Below, one piece after another: positions 1-7,386 of a stretch of DNA of 64,000 bases. The stretch is from JANSWP01 sp041941305 (lineage in GTDB: Bacteria > Bacteroidota > Bacteroidia > Chitinophagales > Saprospiraceae), in contig JBGTQJ010000040.1 in the NCBI GenBank assembly GCA_041941305.1, forward strand, positions 19,119 to 83,118. The letters run 5' to 3'. The position numbers and the translations under genes were made by a program. The notes under the pieces are model-generated. The model did no database searches and was not told the origin of the DNA. It was given only the letters and a program-made list of their open reading frames with translations. The first letter of the stretch is position 1. Every line of letters starts with the position of its first letter.

Positions 1-2973
1 GCTCACAACAAATTTTATCAAATAGAGCTTCGAACGAATGACTTTCCACTAATTGAAAGAACGAATATCGAAAACCGGAAATTTGATCAGACATATTCAT
101 TGTTTTATCAAAATGATCGCTTATGGATTGGAACAGATAAAGGCCTGGTATTTTATGATCATTTTAAAAATGAATTTTTTGAGTGGACTGACTATGGTCA
201 ATTTGAAGCTTTGAAGGAAAGTTTTGTAAATCAAATTTATAAAGAATCTGAAAATCGACTTTGGTTAGCCACCTCTAGCGGTTTATATCTTTTTTCTCCT
301 GAGGTAGGAATTAAGGAGAGATACTGGAATGGAGGAACTGGAAAAAATCATATTCCGGCTCTCTATATTTATCAAATCCAACCTGCAGGAAAAGGAGGAT
401 GGTGGTTGGCAACCCAACAAGGATTGGTTTATTGGAATCCATCAAATAATGAATCCAAAATCTTTACTGCGAAAGATGGTTTGGCTGCAAATGAAATATT
501 GGCATTGCATGAAGACGAGTATGGCTTTTTGTGGTTGGCTACCAATGCCGGTTTAATTCAGTTTCAGATCAGTTCAGAATTTTCGAAGGTATGGTTAAAG
601 GAAGAAGGAATCACTTCTCGTGATTTTGAACCTTATACTTATTATTGCCAGGAAGATGGGAAAGTCTGGTTTGGTACGACCAATGGTTACACCGTTTTCC
701 ATCCAAAAGATTTTAAAGATATTGATTTTACATCAAAGCCAGATATTCCTTTAAATATTTTGAACTTTGAACAAATTTCAAGTGAAACCAAAAAACTGGA
801 AGACCAAACTCAGTATATTATCCAAAATCAACAAATAATTTTAAAGCCTGGGGAACAACTATTTAACCTTAGAGTTGCCTTAGCTGATTATGTAAATGGG
901 GAAGAAGCTCAATATGCTTATAGAATTAAAGGGGCGCAGGATTTTTGGCAGGAGGGAAAGGAAAACTTAATCCGAATCAGTGGATTGCCATATGGTCAAT
1001 TTAATCTGGAAGTAAAAGGCAAATTGGCAAACGGGCAATATTCGTCTAATGAAATTCACCTTCCCATATATGTCTTAAAACCCTTTTATTTGAAAACTTG
1101 GTTTTTTTTTATCGTTGGAATGACCTTGTTTCTAACTTTTTTCCTCTGGTATAAATGGAGGACCAATCAACTGAAAAAGCAACAAATAATATTAGAGGGT
1201 TTGGTCAAAGAACGTACTGCTACCATACAACAACAAGCCGAGGATTTAAAATCATTGGAACGACTCAAATCGCGTTTTTTCGCGAATGTTTCCCATGAGT
1301 TGAGAACACCTTTGACTTTAATGCTGGGACCAGTGAATTCACTAATTAAGCGCAGCAAGGAAAATGAAACCAATTTGAAATTACTCCAATATGTGGAACG
1401 CAATGGTAGACAATTGATGAAGTTGATCAATGAAATTCTGGACTTGTCAAAGTTGGAGGACAACAAATTAGAAGTGGTACAGGAACCCGTTTTATTTTTT
1501 GACTATTTGCGGGATCAAACTGCTCAATTCCATTCCTTTGGTACCAGTGAGCGAGTTCATTTTGAAGTTGATTTTAGTGCCGATGCTGCTATGGTGATTC
1601 TATTGGACAGAAGTAAATTTGAAAAAATCATCCATAACTTTTTATCCAATGCACTAAAATTTACGCCACAAGATGGAACTGTCCAATTAACGGTGAAGGA
1701 AAAGGCTGAAACCCTTCTGATAAAGGTAAAAGATACAGGGAAAGGAATACATCCAGATGACCTTCCCCATATTTTTGACCGTTTTTATCAGGCAAAAAAA
1801 GCAACTGGATTGGAAAAAGGAGGTACGGGCATTGGATTATCCCTATGTAAAGAGTTGGCTCAACTATTGGGCGGTAAGGTATGGGCAGAAAGTGAATTGG
1901 GTAAGGGCAGCATTTTCTATTTCGAATTTCCCAAACAATTATCCACCCTTAGTCCTGTTAAATCAATTGAGCCAGCGTCTGACCAACAAGATTTGGATTT
2001 TACAGCCAATTTAGGAATTGATTCTGAACAAAAAGAAAATACCATCTTAGCTACAAAAGCAACAATTGACGACCATAAGATAGGAACCATACTAGTTGTA
2101 GAAGACAACAAAGACCTCCGGGAATACCTTAAATTTTTACTTGCCGAATATCGTGTATTAACTGCCGAAAATGGAAAAGTAGCTTTAGAAATCCTCCATT
2201 CCCAAATTCCCATCCAAATCTCAAACGCAGATACCAACCCACAACCCACAACCCACAACCCACAACCCAGTACCCCGCACCCCGCACCCCGCACCCCGCA
2301 CCCAGATTTAATAATCTCCGACCTGATGATGCCAGTAATGGATGGTTTTGAATTTCTTGAAAGATTGAAATCCGAAAATCAATGGCGGCATATTCCAGTG
2401 ATTATGCTAACCGCAAAAGTGAATGTAAAAGCCAAATTGAAGGCATTGCGAATTGGTGTTGATGATTATTTGACAAAACCTTTTGAAGAGGAAGAGCTAA
2501 TAGTGAGAATTGAAAACTTATTGAAGAATAGTAGTGAACGATTGGCAGCCTTGCAGGATTGGTCATATGCTGATAAGAAGGAGGAATTATTTCAAGACTC
2601 AAATCAAAGAAAAAATAATGCAGCAGATCCAATATGGATCATGACAGTAGAAGATCAGGAATGGTTACAACAATTAGAAAAGATAGTAATCGAAAACATG
2701 CACCGATTTGAATTCAATGTAGACACCTTATATCCTGAATTGGCGATGAGTCGGTCCAATTTCTATCGAAGACTCAAAATTTTAACTGGCTTGAGCCCAA
2801 GTCAATACATCAATGAAAATCGCTTTAATCATGCTCGCCAATTATTGGAGAGTGGTGCTGTAAATTCCATCAAATCCCTAGCTTATGATGTAGGCTTGAA
2901 AGATAAGGCACATTTTTCCCGTCAATTCAAAAAGCGCTTTGGTAAATTGCCCTCTGAATACCTCAGCTCATAG
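1..2973 (+). CDS. Hybrid two-component system protein (propeller sensor, kinase, receiver, AraC), 5' partial
   Basis: The frame is open from base 1, so the N-terminus lies outside the window; 990 residues are visible. Order seen: at least five Reg_prop beta-propeller blades (LWIGTDKGL, LWLATSSGL, WWLATQQGL, LWLATNAGL, VWFGTTNGY), a Y_Y_Y-like domain, one membrane helix (about residues 365-385), HisKA with the phospho-acceptor His 432 in VSHELRTPL, HATPase with N box (HNFLSNALKF) and G boxes (DTGKGI, GTGIGLSL), a receiver with Asp 774 in ISDLMMPVMDG and Lys 826 in LTKPF, and an AraC helix-turn-helix at the C-terminus. In Bacteroidota such one-protein systems sense periplasmic glycans and activate nearby operons; the ligand here is unknown. 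All catalytic residues are present. The oddity is a low-complexity insertion of about 30 residues in the receiver, between helix 2 and strand 3, built from heptanucleotide repeats. Confidence 0.93.
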   Translation, partial: AHNKFYQIELRTNDFPLIERTNIENRKFDQTYSLFYQNDRLWIGTDKGLVFYDHFKNEFFEWTDYGQFEALKESFVNQIYKESENRLWLATSSGLYLFSPEVGIKERYWNGGTGKNHIPALYIYQIQPAGKGGWWLATQQGLVYWNPSNNESKIFTAKDGLAANEILALHEDEYGFLWLATNAGLIQFQISSEFSKVWLKEEGITSRDFEPYTYYCQEDGKVWFGTTNGYTVFHPKDFKDIDFTSKPDIPLNILNFEQISSETKKLEDQTQYIIQNQQIILKPGEQLFNLRVALADYVNGEEAQYAYRIKGAQDFWQEGKENLIRISGLPYGQFNLEVKGKLANGQYSSNEIHLPIYVLKPFYLKTWFFFIVGMTLFLTFFLWYKWRTNQLKKQQIILEGLVKERTATIQQQAEDLKSLERLKSRFFANVSHELRTPLTLMLGPVNSLIKRSKENETNLKLLQYVERNGRQLMKLINEILDLSKLEDNKLEVVQEPVLFFDYLRDQTAQFHSFGTSERVHFEVDFSADAAMVILLDRSKFEKIIHNFLSNALKFTPQDGTVQLTVKEKAETLLIKVKDTGKGIHPDDLPHIFDRFYQAKKATGLEKGGTGIGLSLCKELAQLLGGKVWAESELGKGSIFYFEFPKQLSTLSPVKSIEPASDQQDLDFTANLGIDSEQKENTILATKATIDDHKIGTILVVEDNKDLREYLKFLLAEYRVLTAENGKVALEILHSQIPIQISNADTNPQPTTHNPQPSTPHPAPRTPHPDLIISDLMMPVMDGFEFLERLKSENQWRHIPVIMLTAKVNVKAKLKALRIGVDDYLTKPFEEEELIVRIENLLKNSSERLAALQDWSYADKKEELFQDSNQRKNNAADPIWIMTVEDQEWLQQLEKIVIENMHRFEFNVDTLYPELAMSRSNFYRRLKILTGLSPSQYINENRFNHARQLLESGAVNSIKSLAYDVGLKDKAHFSRQFKKRFGKLPSEYLSS
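2241..2303 (+). repeat. Heptanucleotide repeat tract inside the receiver domain
   Basis: Nine consecutive 7-base units: ACAACCC four times, AGTACCC once, CGCACCC four times, preceded by a decayed unit at 2233-2240. Nine times seven is 63 bases, or 21 codons, so the tract leaves the receiver in frame. It encodes a Pro/His/Thr-rich heptapeptide-periodic loop just before the strand that carries the phospho-acceptor Asp. The same period recurs between 9291 and 9637. Confidence 0.9.
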
Positions 2974-3026
2974 CAGCTTATTTTTTCCATACGCATCCCT
3001 TCTAACAATTTAATTTCGACCAGTGA

Positions 3027-3106
3027 GACGTTTGTCTACCCCATTTGAGACATCCATCTACCCAATTGGACATTTATCCACCCCATTTAGGACATTTATC
3101 GCATAG
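3027..3106 (+). promoter_or_regulatory. Four phased direct repeats, candidate activator binding array
   Basis: Four imperfect copies of a site resembling GACATTTATCCACCCCATTT begin at 3027, 3049, 3069 and 3091, spaced 22, 20 and 22 bases (about two helical turns). Copies 1 to 3 share the CTACCC/CCACCC core; copy 4 keeps GACATTTATC and then diverges. They lie between the hybrid two-component gene and the PKD gene, just upstream of a TAnnTTTG match. Inference: a same-face array for a dimeric or oligomeric activator, possibly the adjacent AraC-type regulator. Confidence 0.6.
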
Positions 3107-3115
3107 AGCACTGCT

Positions 3116-3123
3116 TACATTTG
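3116..3123 (+). promoter_or_regulatory. Bacteroidota -7 promoter element
   Basis: TACATTTG matches the Bacteroidota -7 consensus TAnnTTTG exactly. No clear TTG is seen at the -33 position, where the fourth direct repeat lies instead. This fits an activator-dependent promoter for the PKD gene, whose ATG is 87 bases downstream. Confidence 0.5.
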
Positions 3124-3209
3124 TTACATTCTTCAAGACTAGTATCCAAATCTATTTTCTAATCTGACTGCTTCTGTAGGCTACAGAACAGCCAACAAAT
3201 TTGTGCCTT

Positions 3210-3569
3210 ATGAAAATTCTATGTTCTTTAATGAATTGGTCTTTTATTGCCCTGGTTTTAGTATTACCCCTTTTGAGTTTCCAACTTGCCAATGAAGTTT
3301 CCACTTCTAAAGATGTACTAAATTCCTGTCCAACGGCGATGTTCAATGTACAAAACAATGGTTGTGATGGACCCTGTGAAGTAGCTTTTGCCAATGAGTC
3401 TGTAAACGCTGTTGCTTTTCATTGGGATTTTGGTGATGGAAATACCTCGGCTGACTCAAATCCACAAAATACTTATCTGGAACCAGGAACTTATACGGTA
3501 AAGTTAACTGCAATAGGATTGACCTGTACTAATGATTTTATTGGTACTGTGGAAATTATTGGACAGTGA
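3210..3569 (+). CDS. Small secreted PKD-domain protein
   Basis: A 119-residue protein starting MKILCSLMNW, with a hydrophobic stretch at about residues 8-28 that reads as a signal peptide or N-terminal anchor. The rest is essentially one PKD domain (about residues 45-118) with the signature FHWDFGDGNTS and the YLEPGTYTVKLTA strand pair. PKD domains are Ig-like folds common on Bacteroidota surface and secreted proteins; no catalytic domain or C-terminal sorting domain is present. I chose ATG 3210 over an in-frame TTG nine bases upstream because the Met-Lys start gives a normal export signal. It stands alone behind its own promoter and repeat array, so it may be a direct target of the adjacent regulator (inference). 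Cys residues at about 40, 52, 57 and 107 could form disulfides. Confidence 0.72.
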   Translation: MKILCSLMNWSFIALVLVLPLLSFQLANEVSTSKDVLNSCPTAMFNVQNNGCDGPCEVAFANESVNAVAFHWDFGDGNTSADSNPQNTYLEPGTYTVKLTAIGLTCTNDFIGTVEIIGQ

Positions 3570-3772
3570 TATTAGCATTGATTTATTTAGTTTAAAGTAG
3601 TTTAATATGTTAATTAAGGATAGACCAAATTTATTGATTGGGAGGAGTAATTCTGAGAATTTTGAAAATGCCGCATAACTTAAGGGGATCAGGATCAGGG
3701 CTTTGTAAGTTTCAACTCTTAATTCGCATTCAATACATTGTAACTGAATTAAATTAAAGCCTGAAGGGAGCA

Positions 3773-3792
3773 GTTGGATTTTGCAATCCAAC
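3773..3792. repeat. REP-like palindrome 1
   Basis: GTTGGATT, loop TTGC, AATCCAAC: a perfect 8-bp stem with a 4-base loop and no T-run after it. It resembles the GGATTTGCAATCC-type palindromes dispersed in Bacteroidota genomes; copy number cannot be judged from this window. Confidence 0.55.
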
Positions 3793-3843
3793 GTATTTCA
3801 ACTAATGATTCCATAATTAGTTTTCATTCATCTTCCTACATGC

Positions 3844-3859
3844 CGGGTTACAAAACCCG
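3844..3859. repeat. REP-like palindrome 2
   Basis: CGGGTT, loop ACAA, AACCCG: a perfect 6-bp stem with the same tight geometry as the palindrome 52 bases upstream. A paired arrangement is typical of REP/BIME-like elements. Confidence 0.45.
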
Positions 3860-4011
3860 ACCGCCTACAGCCAGCTTTAAGATATTTAGATTACAGTGCA
3901 CTTAATGTTTTTTAAAGGTAGGTTATATGTATTTCACTTTGTCAATTAAGATCGTCAAGTGTAATTGGCAGCGTATATCGATAGAGTGGTGTATTAAGAA
4001 GTTAAATCCCT

Positions 4012-4096
4012 CTTCCAGCGCCCTAACCCTGAAGGGTAAGCCTCCCACTCTTGAACAAAGCGGGCTGAATTCTCTTTAGGGTTAGGGCGCGGGAAG
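4012..4096. repeat. Inverted repeat with 19-bp arms
   Basis: Left arm CTTCCAGCGCCCTAACCCT (4012-4030) and right arm AGGGTTAGGGCGCGGGAAG (4078-4096) pair with one mismatch across a 47-base spacer. Inside lies a smaller hairpin, ACCCT-GA-AGGGT. GGGCTGAATT occurs both inside the right arm boundary and just beyond it. Could be a small non-autonomous element or a REP cluster. Confidence 0.6.
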
Positions 4097-4186
4097 GGCT
4101 GAATTGACAATAAATTAAAACTTCCTTCGGGACGACTGTAAAGAGGACTCTGACCAAGTTCAATCCCTTTTTGACGATTTATTGGG

Positions 4187-4220
4187 ATTTGGAAGGCAAC
4201 TTAAAGGTCGCCTTCCAAAT
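4187..4220 (-). terminator. Strong hairpin downstream of the minus-strand gene
   Basis: ATTTGGAAGGC (4187-4197) and GCCTTCCAAAT (4210-4220) form a perfect 11-bp stem with a 12-base loop, 46 bases past the stop of the minus-strand gene. There is no T-run on the exit side, so a classical intrinsic terminator is doubtful; it could equally be a fourth REP-like element. Confidence 0.35.
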
Positions 4221-4265
4221 TGACTGGTTGCCTAAGAACCCAATCAACCAAATGATCCTCAGTCC

Positions 4266-5705
4266 TCAATCCCCAATCTGATGTACCTTTTCAATCAACC
4301 ATTTCCGACCGATAACCATTTTTTTGTTATTTACATTTCTTAATAATGATTTGGCTAATTTTTGCCTGTCTTTTTGCTGATTTAGACCGGTTGCCATTTT
4401 TTTTAACAATATCAATTGATTGAGGTATGCCTCTTTTGTATCCAATGAAATGAGTTGATTGCGTTTTAGATGTTTATCAAAAGCATCAATCTTGGAAATT
4501 AATAAATCAAAAAGGGTAGGATCTTTTTGAAATAGTTCGTACAAGGTCCGAATTAAATTTGATCGCGATTTGGGTTGAAAAGCAAGAGAGAAGGCATGAT
4601 TTGAAAACAATTGATAAGCCTGCTCAAAATCTTTTTGGTGAAAATACAGAAGCCCGGTGTTGAGCATAATGGTATCTTCTCGAATATCCTCATTGAGAAA
4701 GGCCTGATATTCCTTTATAAAAGAATTGGTCCATTCAAATTCTTTGGCATGACAACCTAGCAAAACAATATTGCCAAATACAGGAGCTTCTATTTGTTGA
4801 TTCTCAAGCACCAATTGATGCGCTAAAGCCATCTTGTACAAATCCAGGGCTTCTTTATAATAGGTTGCTTCTCCGGCATTGATCCTTCTGGCGGCATGGT
4901 TTATCATCTGTGTTAAAAGGAAGGATTGGTCAATTTGCCGAATGTTATTAAAGCTTTGTAAGAGCAATGGTTTTAGCATCTCAAAAATTTCATCTTGTTT
5001 TTTGGCATCATATAAATTGAACAATAAGCGATACAAATCAAAAACAGGATTATTGGTGGGATAGCCTGTTTGGGATTCTTTTTCTATTGCTTTCAGAAAC
5101 CGGATTTGATATTTTCTTGACAGAATCCTTTCCCTGTTTTTCATTTCGCTACCTATCCGATATTTGGCAAGTAAGAATTGCATATCAATGCCCTCCATCA
5201 ATGCCGTTAGTGCATTGTCTTCCAGGGTATGTTTTTGAGTTAAGGGATGGAAGTAATAATCAAAGTAAAGCTGGTAATTATCTGCAAAATACTCTTGGTC
5301 ACGGTAATTGTTTGAAGACAGCTCACTCAATAATTTTTTGGTTTCTTTTTCGAATAGCGGATATAGATTGCGTTTTCCATAAATTTTGGTCAATATTTTC
5401 CTTCTTTTCCTTAGATCTTGATGTTCCAAATGGATTAAATACTCTTCGGCAATTTGAACCATATGGAAAGTTAGTTTGTGAAATTTTGCGGCTGAAAAGG
5501 ACTCATTGGAAAAAACCTTATGAAAAGCATGCTCTTTTGTAAGCCTTGGAGCCTCAAAGCTTGGATGATATCTGGATAAGTAATTATAAAGAGCTAATAA
5601 TTTCGGATTTGAATTATAATAGGGAGACTGAATAAACTTTTTGAATCGCCGAAATTCCTCCACCGAAAGCGTTTTTAGTAATTGAATGAGCTTGGTTTTT
5701 TGCAT
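4266..5705 (-). CDS. Helical-repeat-like protein of unknown function
   Basis: A 479-residue cytosolic-looking protein with no signal peptide or membrane segment. It starts with MQKTKLIQLLKTLSVEEFRR and continues almost entirely in amphipathic helices. Motifs include LSVEEFRRFKKFIQSPYYNS near the N-terminus and a TPR-like pair around residues 350-380 (NTGLLYFHQKDFEQAYQLFS). I recognise the N-terminal pattern as one seen in hypothetical proteins of Saprospiria-like bacteria but know no assigned function. The rich Lys/Arg content and helical repeats would suit a protein-protein scaffold (inference). It is the only sizeable gene on the minus strand here and is not in an operon. The ATG at 5705 is the first in frame; no TAnnTTTG match was seen upstream. 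Confidence 0.8.
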   Translation of the reverse strand: MQKTKLIQLLKTLSVEEFRRFKKFIQSPYYNSNPKLLALYNYLSRYHPSFEAPRLTKEHAFHKVFSNESFSAAKFHKLTFHMVQIAEEYLIHLEHQDLRKRRKILTKIYGKRNLYPLFEKETKKLLSELSSNNYRDQEYFADNYQLYFDYYFHPLTQKHTLEDNALTALMEGIDMQFLLAKYRIGSEMKNRERILSRKYQIRFLKAIEKESQTGYPTNNPVFDLYRLLFNLYDAKKQDEIFEMLKPLLLQSFNNIRQIDQSFLLTQMINHAARRINAGEATYYKEALDLYKMALAHQLVLENQQIEAPVFGNIVLLGCHAKEFEWTNSFIKEYQAFLNEDIREDTIMLNTGLLYFHQKDFEQAYQLFSNHAFSLAFQPKSRSNLIRTLYELFQKDPTLFDLLISKIDAFDKHLKRNQLISLDTKEAYLNQLILLKKMATGLNQQKDRQKLAKSLLRNVNNKKMVIGRKWLIEKVHQIGD

Positions 5706-6026
5706 ATATTTTGTTTTTACAGAATAATAATTGAGAGGTTTTTAGATGTATGGGTTTGGTTATCAGGTATTTATGATTTATTTATTCGTTTATTTGAATG
5801 CATTTTAGGAATAATTTATTAAAATTGTCTAAAAATTCTCATATAATTATGTTTATTATTGTAATAGTTATGGATTAATAATAACGCATTATGAGGAAAA
5901 TTGACTGATTTTTGATACTTGTATAAGTCCAAACTGCAATATTGCTCCTGCATCATTTAAGTTAAATTTAAAAGGCTCTCTGAATCCATAATTTTTTTTC
6001 ATAAAAACTATCTTGTAGTAAAGTCT
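5706..6026. other. AT-rich intergenic sequence
   Basis: Upstream region of the minus-strand gene. Very AT-rich with no ORF, hairpin or promoter match that I can support. Confidence 0.5.
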
Positions 6027-6224
6027 ATTTATTAATTGAGGGGTGGACACGGGCGGCTACTTGTGCCTTTGGGAAAGCAGCCAAAAATTCTTAAAGAGAG
6101 ACGTTTTTTGTTTATTTTACGGCAGAAAATAATAAAAAAACGTCTCTCTGAAGAACAAAATTGCCGCCTTCAGGCGGCAATTTTCTACCATCGCTGTGCG
6201 ATGTCCACCCCTCATTTATTAATT
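6027..6224. mobile_element. MITE-like element with 12-bp inverted ends and 11-bp target duplication
   Basis: The 176-bp core (6038-6213) begins GAGGGGTGGACA and ends TGTCCACCCCTC, a perfect 12-bp terminal inverted repeat. Outside both ends lies the same 11 bases, ATTTATTAATT (6027-6037 and 6214-6224), a textbook target-site duplication. The core has no credible gene but folds into successive hairpins: a stem with 15 perfect pairs at 6095-6109/6135-6149, a 12-bp stem with TTCA loop at 6157-6184, and a CATCGC/GCGATG stem at 6189-6203. It would be moved by a transposase elsewhere; an 11-bp duplication suits IS4-type elements (inference). Confidence 0.85.
6157..6184. terminator. Terminator-like hairpin inside the MITE
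   Basis: AAAATTGCCGCC, loop TTCA, GGCGGCAATTTT: a perfect 12-bp GC-rich stem with A-run and T-run edges, so it could terminate transcription in both directions. It sits between the divergently oriented 4266-5705 gene and the AraC gene. Confidence 0.55.
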
Positions 6225-6324
6225 CTTTTTCAGAAGAGAAAGGATTAATGCTTATTGCTTGAAAAAGGATTGAGACAATAGGCTTAACATCAGGAGCATT
6301 TAATGTTTCAATTAAACGACTTTT

Positions 6325-6786
6325 ATGATTTTTGCCAACAATAAAATTTCAAAAATCACTTCTTTCTTTATTAAAGATGGAACATTGTCATTTGTTGGGA
6401 AAAAACAGACTAATGTAACTAATATGATAGAGCCAACTGAACAGGACGGAAGTTCGAAACTATGGCTTGAGAGATTAAATGAATTGGTATTAAAACATAT
6501 ATCAGATCCAAGTTTGTCCAATATTTTCCTCGCAGATGAGCTAATGATAAGTCCCACAAAGCTTTATAGGAAAATAAAAAAGATTACTGGAATGACGCCC
6601 AACCATTATATAAGGGATATGAGATTAAAGAAGGCCAACGAACTTTTGAGCTCTGGTAAGTATTTGACGGTTAAAGAAGTGGTGCCATTGGTTGGCTATG
6701 TTAAGGTGGCTTATTTCTATCGCATTTTTAAAGAGCATTATGGTTATCCACCAGGGGAAGTGCTCAAGAGGAAAGGCTGGAAATGA
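6325..6786 (+). CDS. Orphan AraC-type DNA-binding protein
   Basis: A 153-residue protein whose last 110 or so residues form a double helix-turn-helix AraC domain. The first HTH covers FLADELMISPTKLYRKIKKI, followed by TGMTPNHYIRDMRLKKANEL, and the second is VVPLVGYVKVAYFYRIFKEH. This resembles the C-terminal output domain of the hybrid two-component protein at the left end, but with no receiver, kinase or sensor. The first 40 residues match nothing I recognise. The second HTH departs from the usual AxxxGFxxxxYFxxxFK pattern (Pro for the usual small residue, VKVA in the turn). It may be a functional stand-alone regulator or the 3' remnant of a larger gene; the MITE lies 100 bases upstream. Met 34 is an alternative start. 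Confidence 0.7.
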   Translation: MIFANNKISKITSFFIKDGTLSFVGKKQTNVTNMIEPTEQDGSSKLWLERLNELVLKHISDPSLSNIFLADELMISPTKLYRKIKKITGMTPNHYIRDMRLKKANELLSSGKYLTVKEVVPLVGYVKVAYFYRIFKEHYGYPPGEVLKRKGWK

Positions 6787-6954
6787 TTTAAAAATTAGAG
6801 AAAAAATGAATTTGCATACGGGCATTGTAAGTTATGAGGTAAAAAATGATAGATATGGGGTATATATTTTATTGGTATTAAATAAGGGCATTGATTAACT
6901 TTACGAAATATGTTGTTGGAAAAAATCTAGTTTGTAAATTATTATTTTTCAACT

Positions 6955-7098
6955 ATGAATTATTGCGACAACTTATATGAAAAATATTACCTGTTATGGA
7001 AAATGGGGATAAATGAATTTGAAATGACTGTGTTGCTGAGGACTGAGGAATTTCGATTTTTTGTAGAAATGGGATTATTTATCAAAAAAAACAATTAA
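6955..7098 (+). CDS. Possible small ORF
   Basis: 47 codons from ATG 6955 to TAA 7098, beginning MNYCDNLYEKYYLLWKMG and containing a TVLLRTEEFRFFVEMG stretch. The composition is rich in aromatic and charged residues and plausible for a small helical protein, but there is no recognised domain, clear ribosome site or promoter. Chance is a real possibility. Confidence 0.25.
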   Translation: MNYCDNLYEKYYLLWKMGINEFEMTVLLRTEEFRFFVEMGLFIKKNN

Positions 7099-7245
7099 AC
7101 ATAAATACAGAAGGGCCACCTACACCTTTCCACTGATCCATAAACCAGATGTAAGCAACTGGGTCACTCTAAATTTTCCTCTTAAGTAAATTAAACAAAC
7201 TTTCGAGAGAACAAGCACTGGAAACTTGCATTGAACCAGGTTCAA

Positions 7246-7278
7246 TATAGGAGTATTATGCCCCATAACAATCCTATA
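7246..7278. promoter_or_regulatory. Inverted repeat upstream of the barrel gene
   Basis: TATAGGAGTATTATG and CATAACAATCCTATA pair at 12 of 15 positions around a CCC loop, 109 bases before the ATG at 7387. Its position suggests an operator or an RNA hairpin in the leader; no regulator is identified. Confidence 0.4.
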
Positions 7279-7386
7279 TCGGATGATGGTGTTTCGAGGT
7301 TCAGGTAGGCTTTCTATGCCTTTTTTAAAGGGATATCTTTTGACATGATTGAATGAAATCCTTTGAACAAAATAATCTTGAAAGTT

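Larger units (their letters stand above)
3570..4265. other. Gene-free interval with four palindromic elements
   Basis: No ORF with coding character is seen on either strand. The stretch instead holds four separate inverted repeats, listed individually, within about 450 bases. This looks like accumulated REP-like elements rather than degraded coding sequence. Confidence 0.6.
6787..7386. other. Intergenic region before the barrel gene
   Basis: Mostly AT-rich with no strong promoter match. It holds one doubtful 47-codon ORF and an inverted repeat at 7246-7278, both listed separately, and a 30-codon ORF that I do not support. Confidence 0.5.

Noticed and set aside
6036..6248. A 70-codon ORF across the MITE
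   Set aside because: It lies almost wholly within the element's hairpins and crosses both inverted ends; no protein features.
6806..6898. A 30-codon ORF after the AraC gene
   Set aside because: Too short, no ribosome site, promoter or recognisable motif; expected by chance in AT-rich DNA.
7320..7386. A -7 box in TATCTTTTG before the barrel gene
   Set aside because: The spacing between TA and TTTG is one base too long for TAnnTTTG and there is no TTG element at -33.
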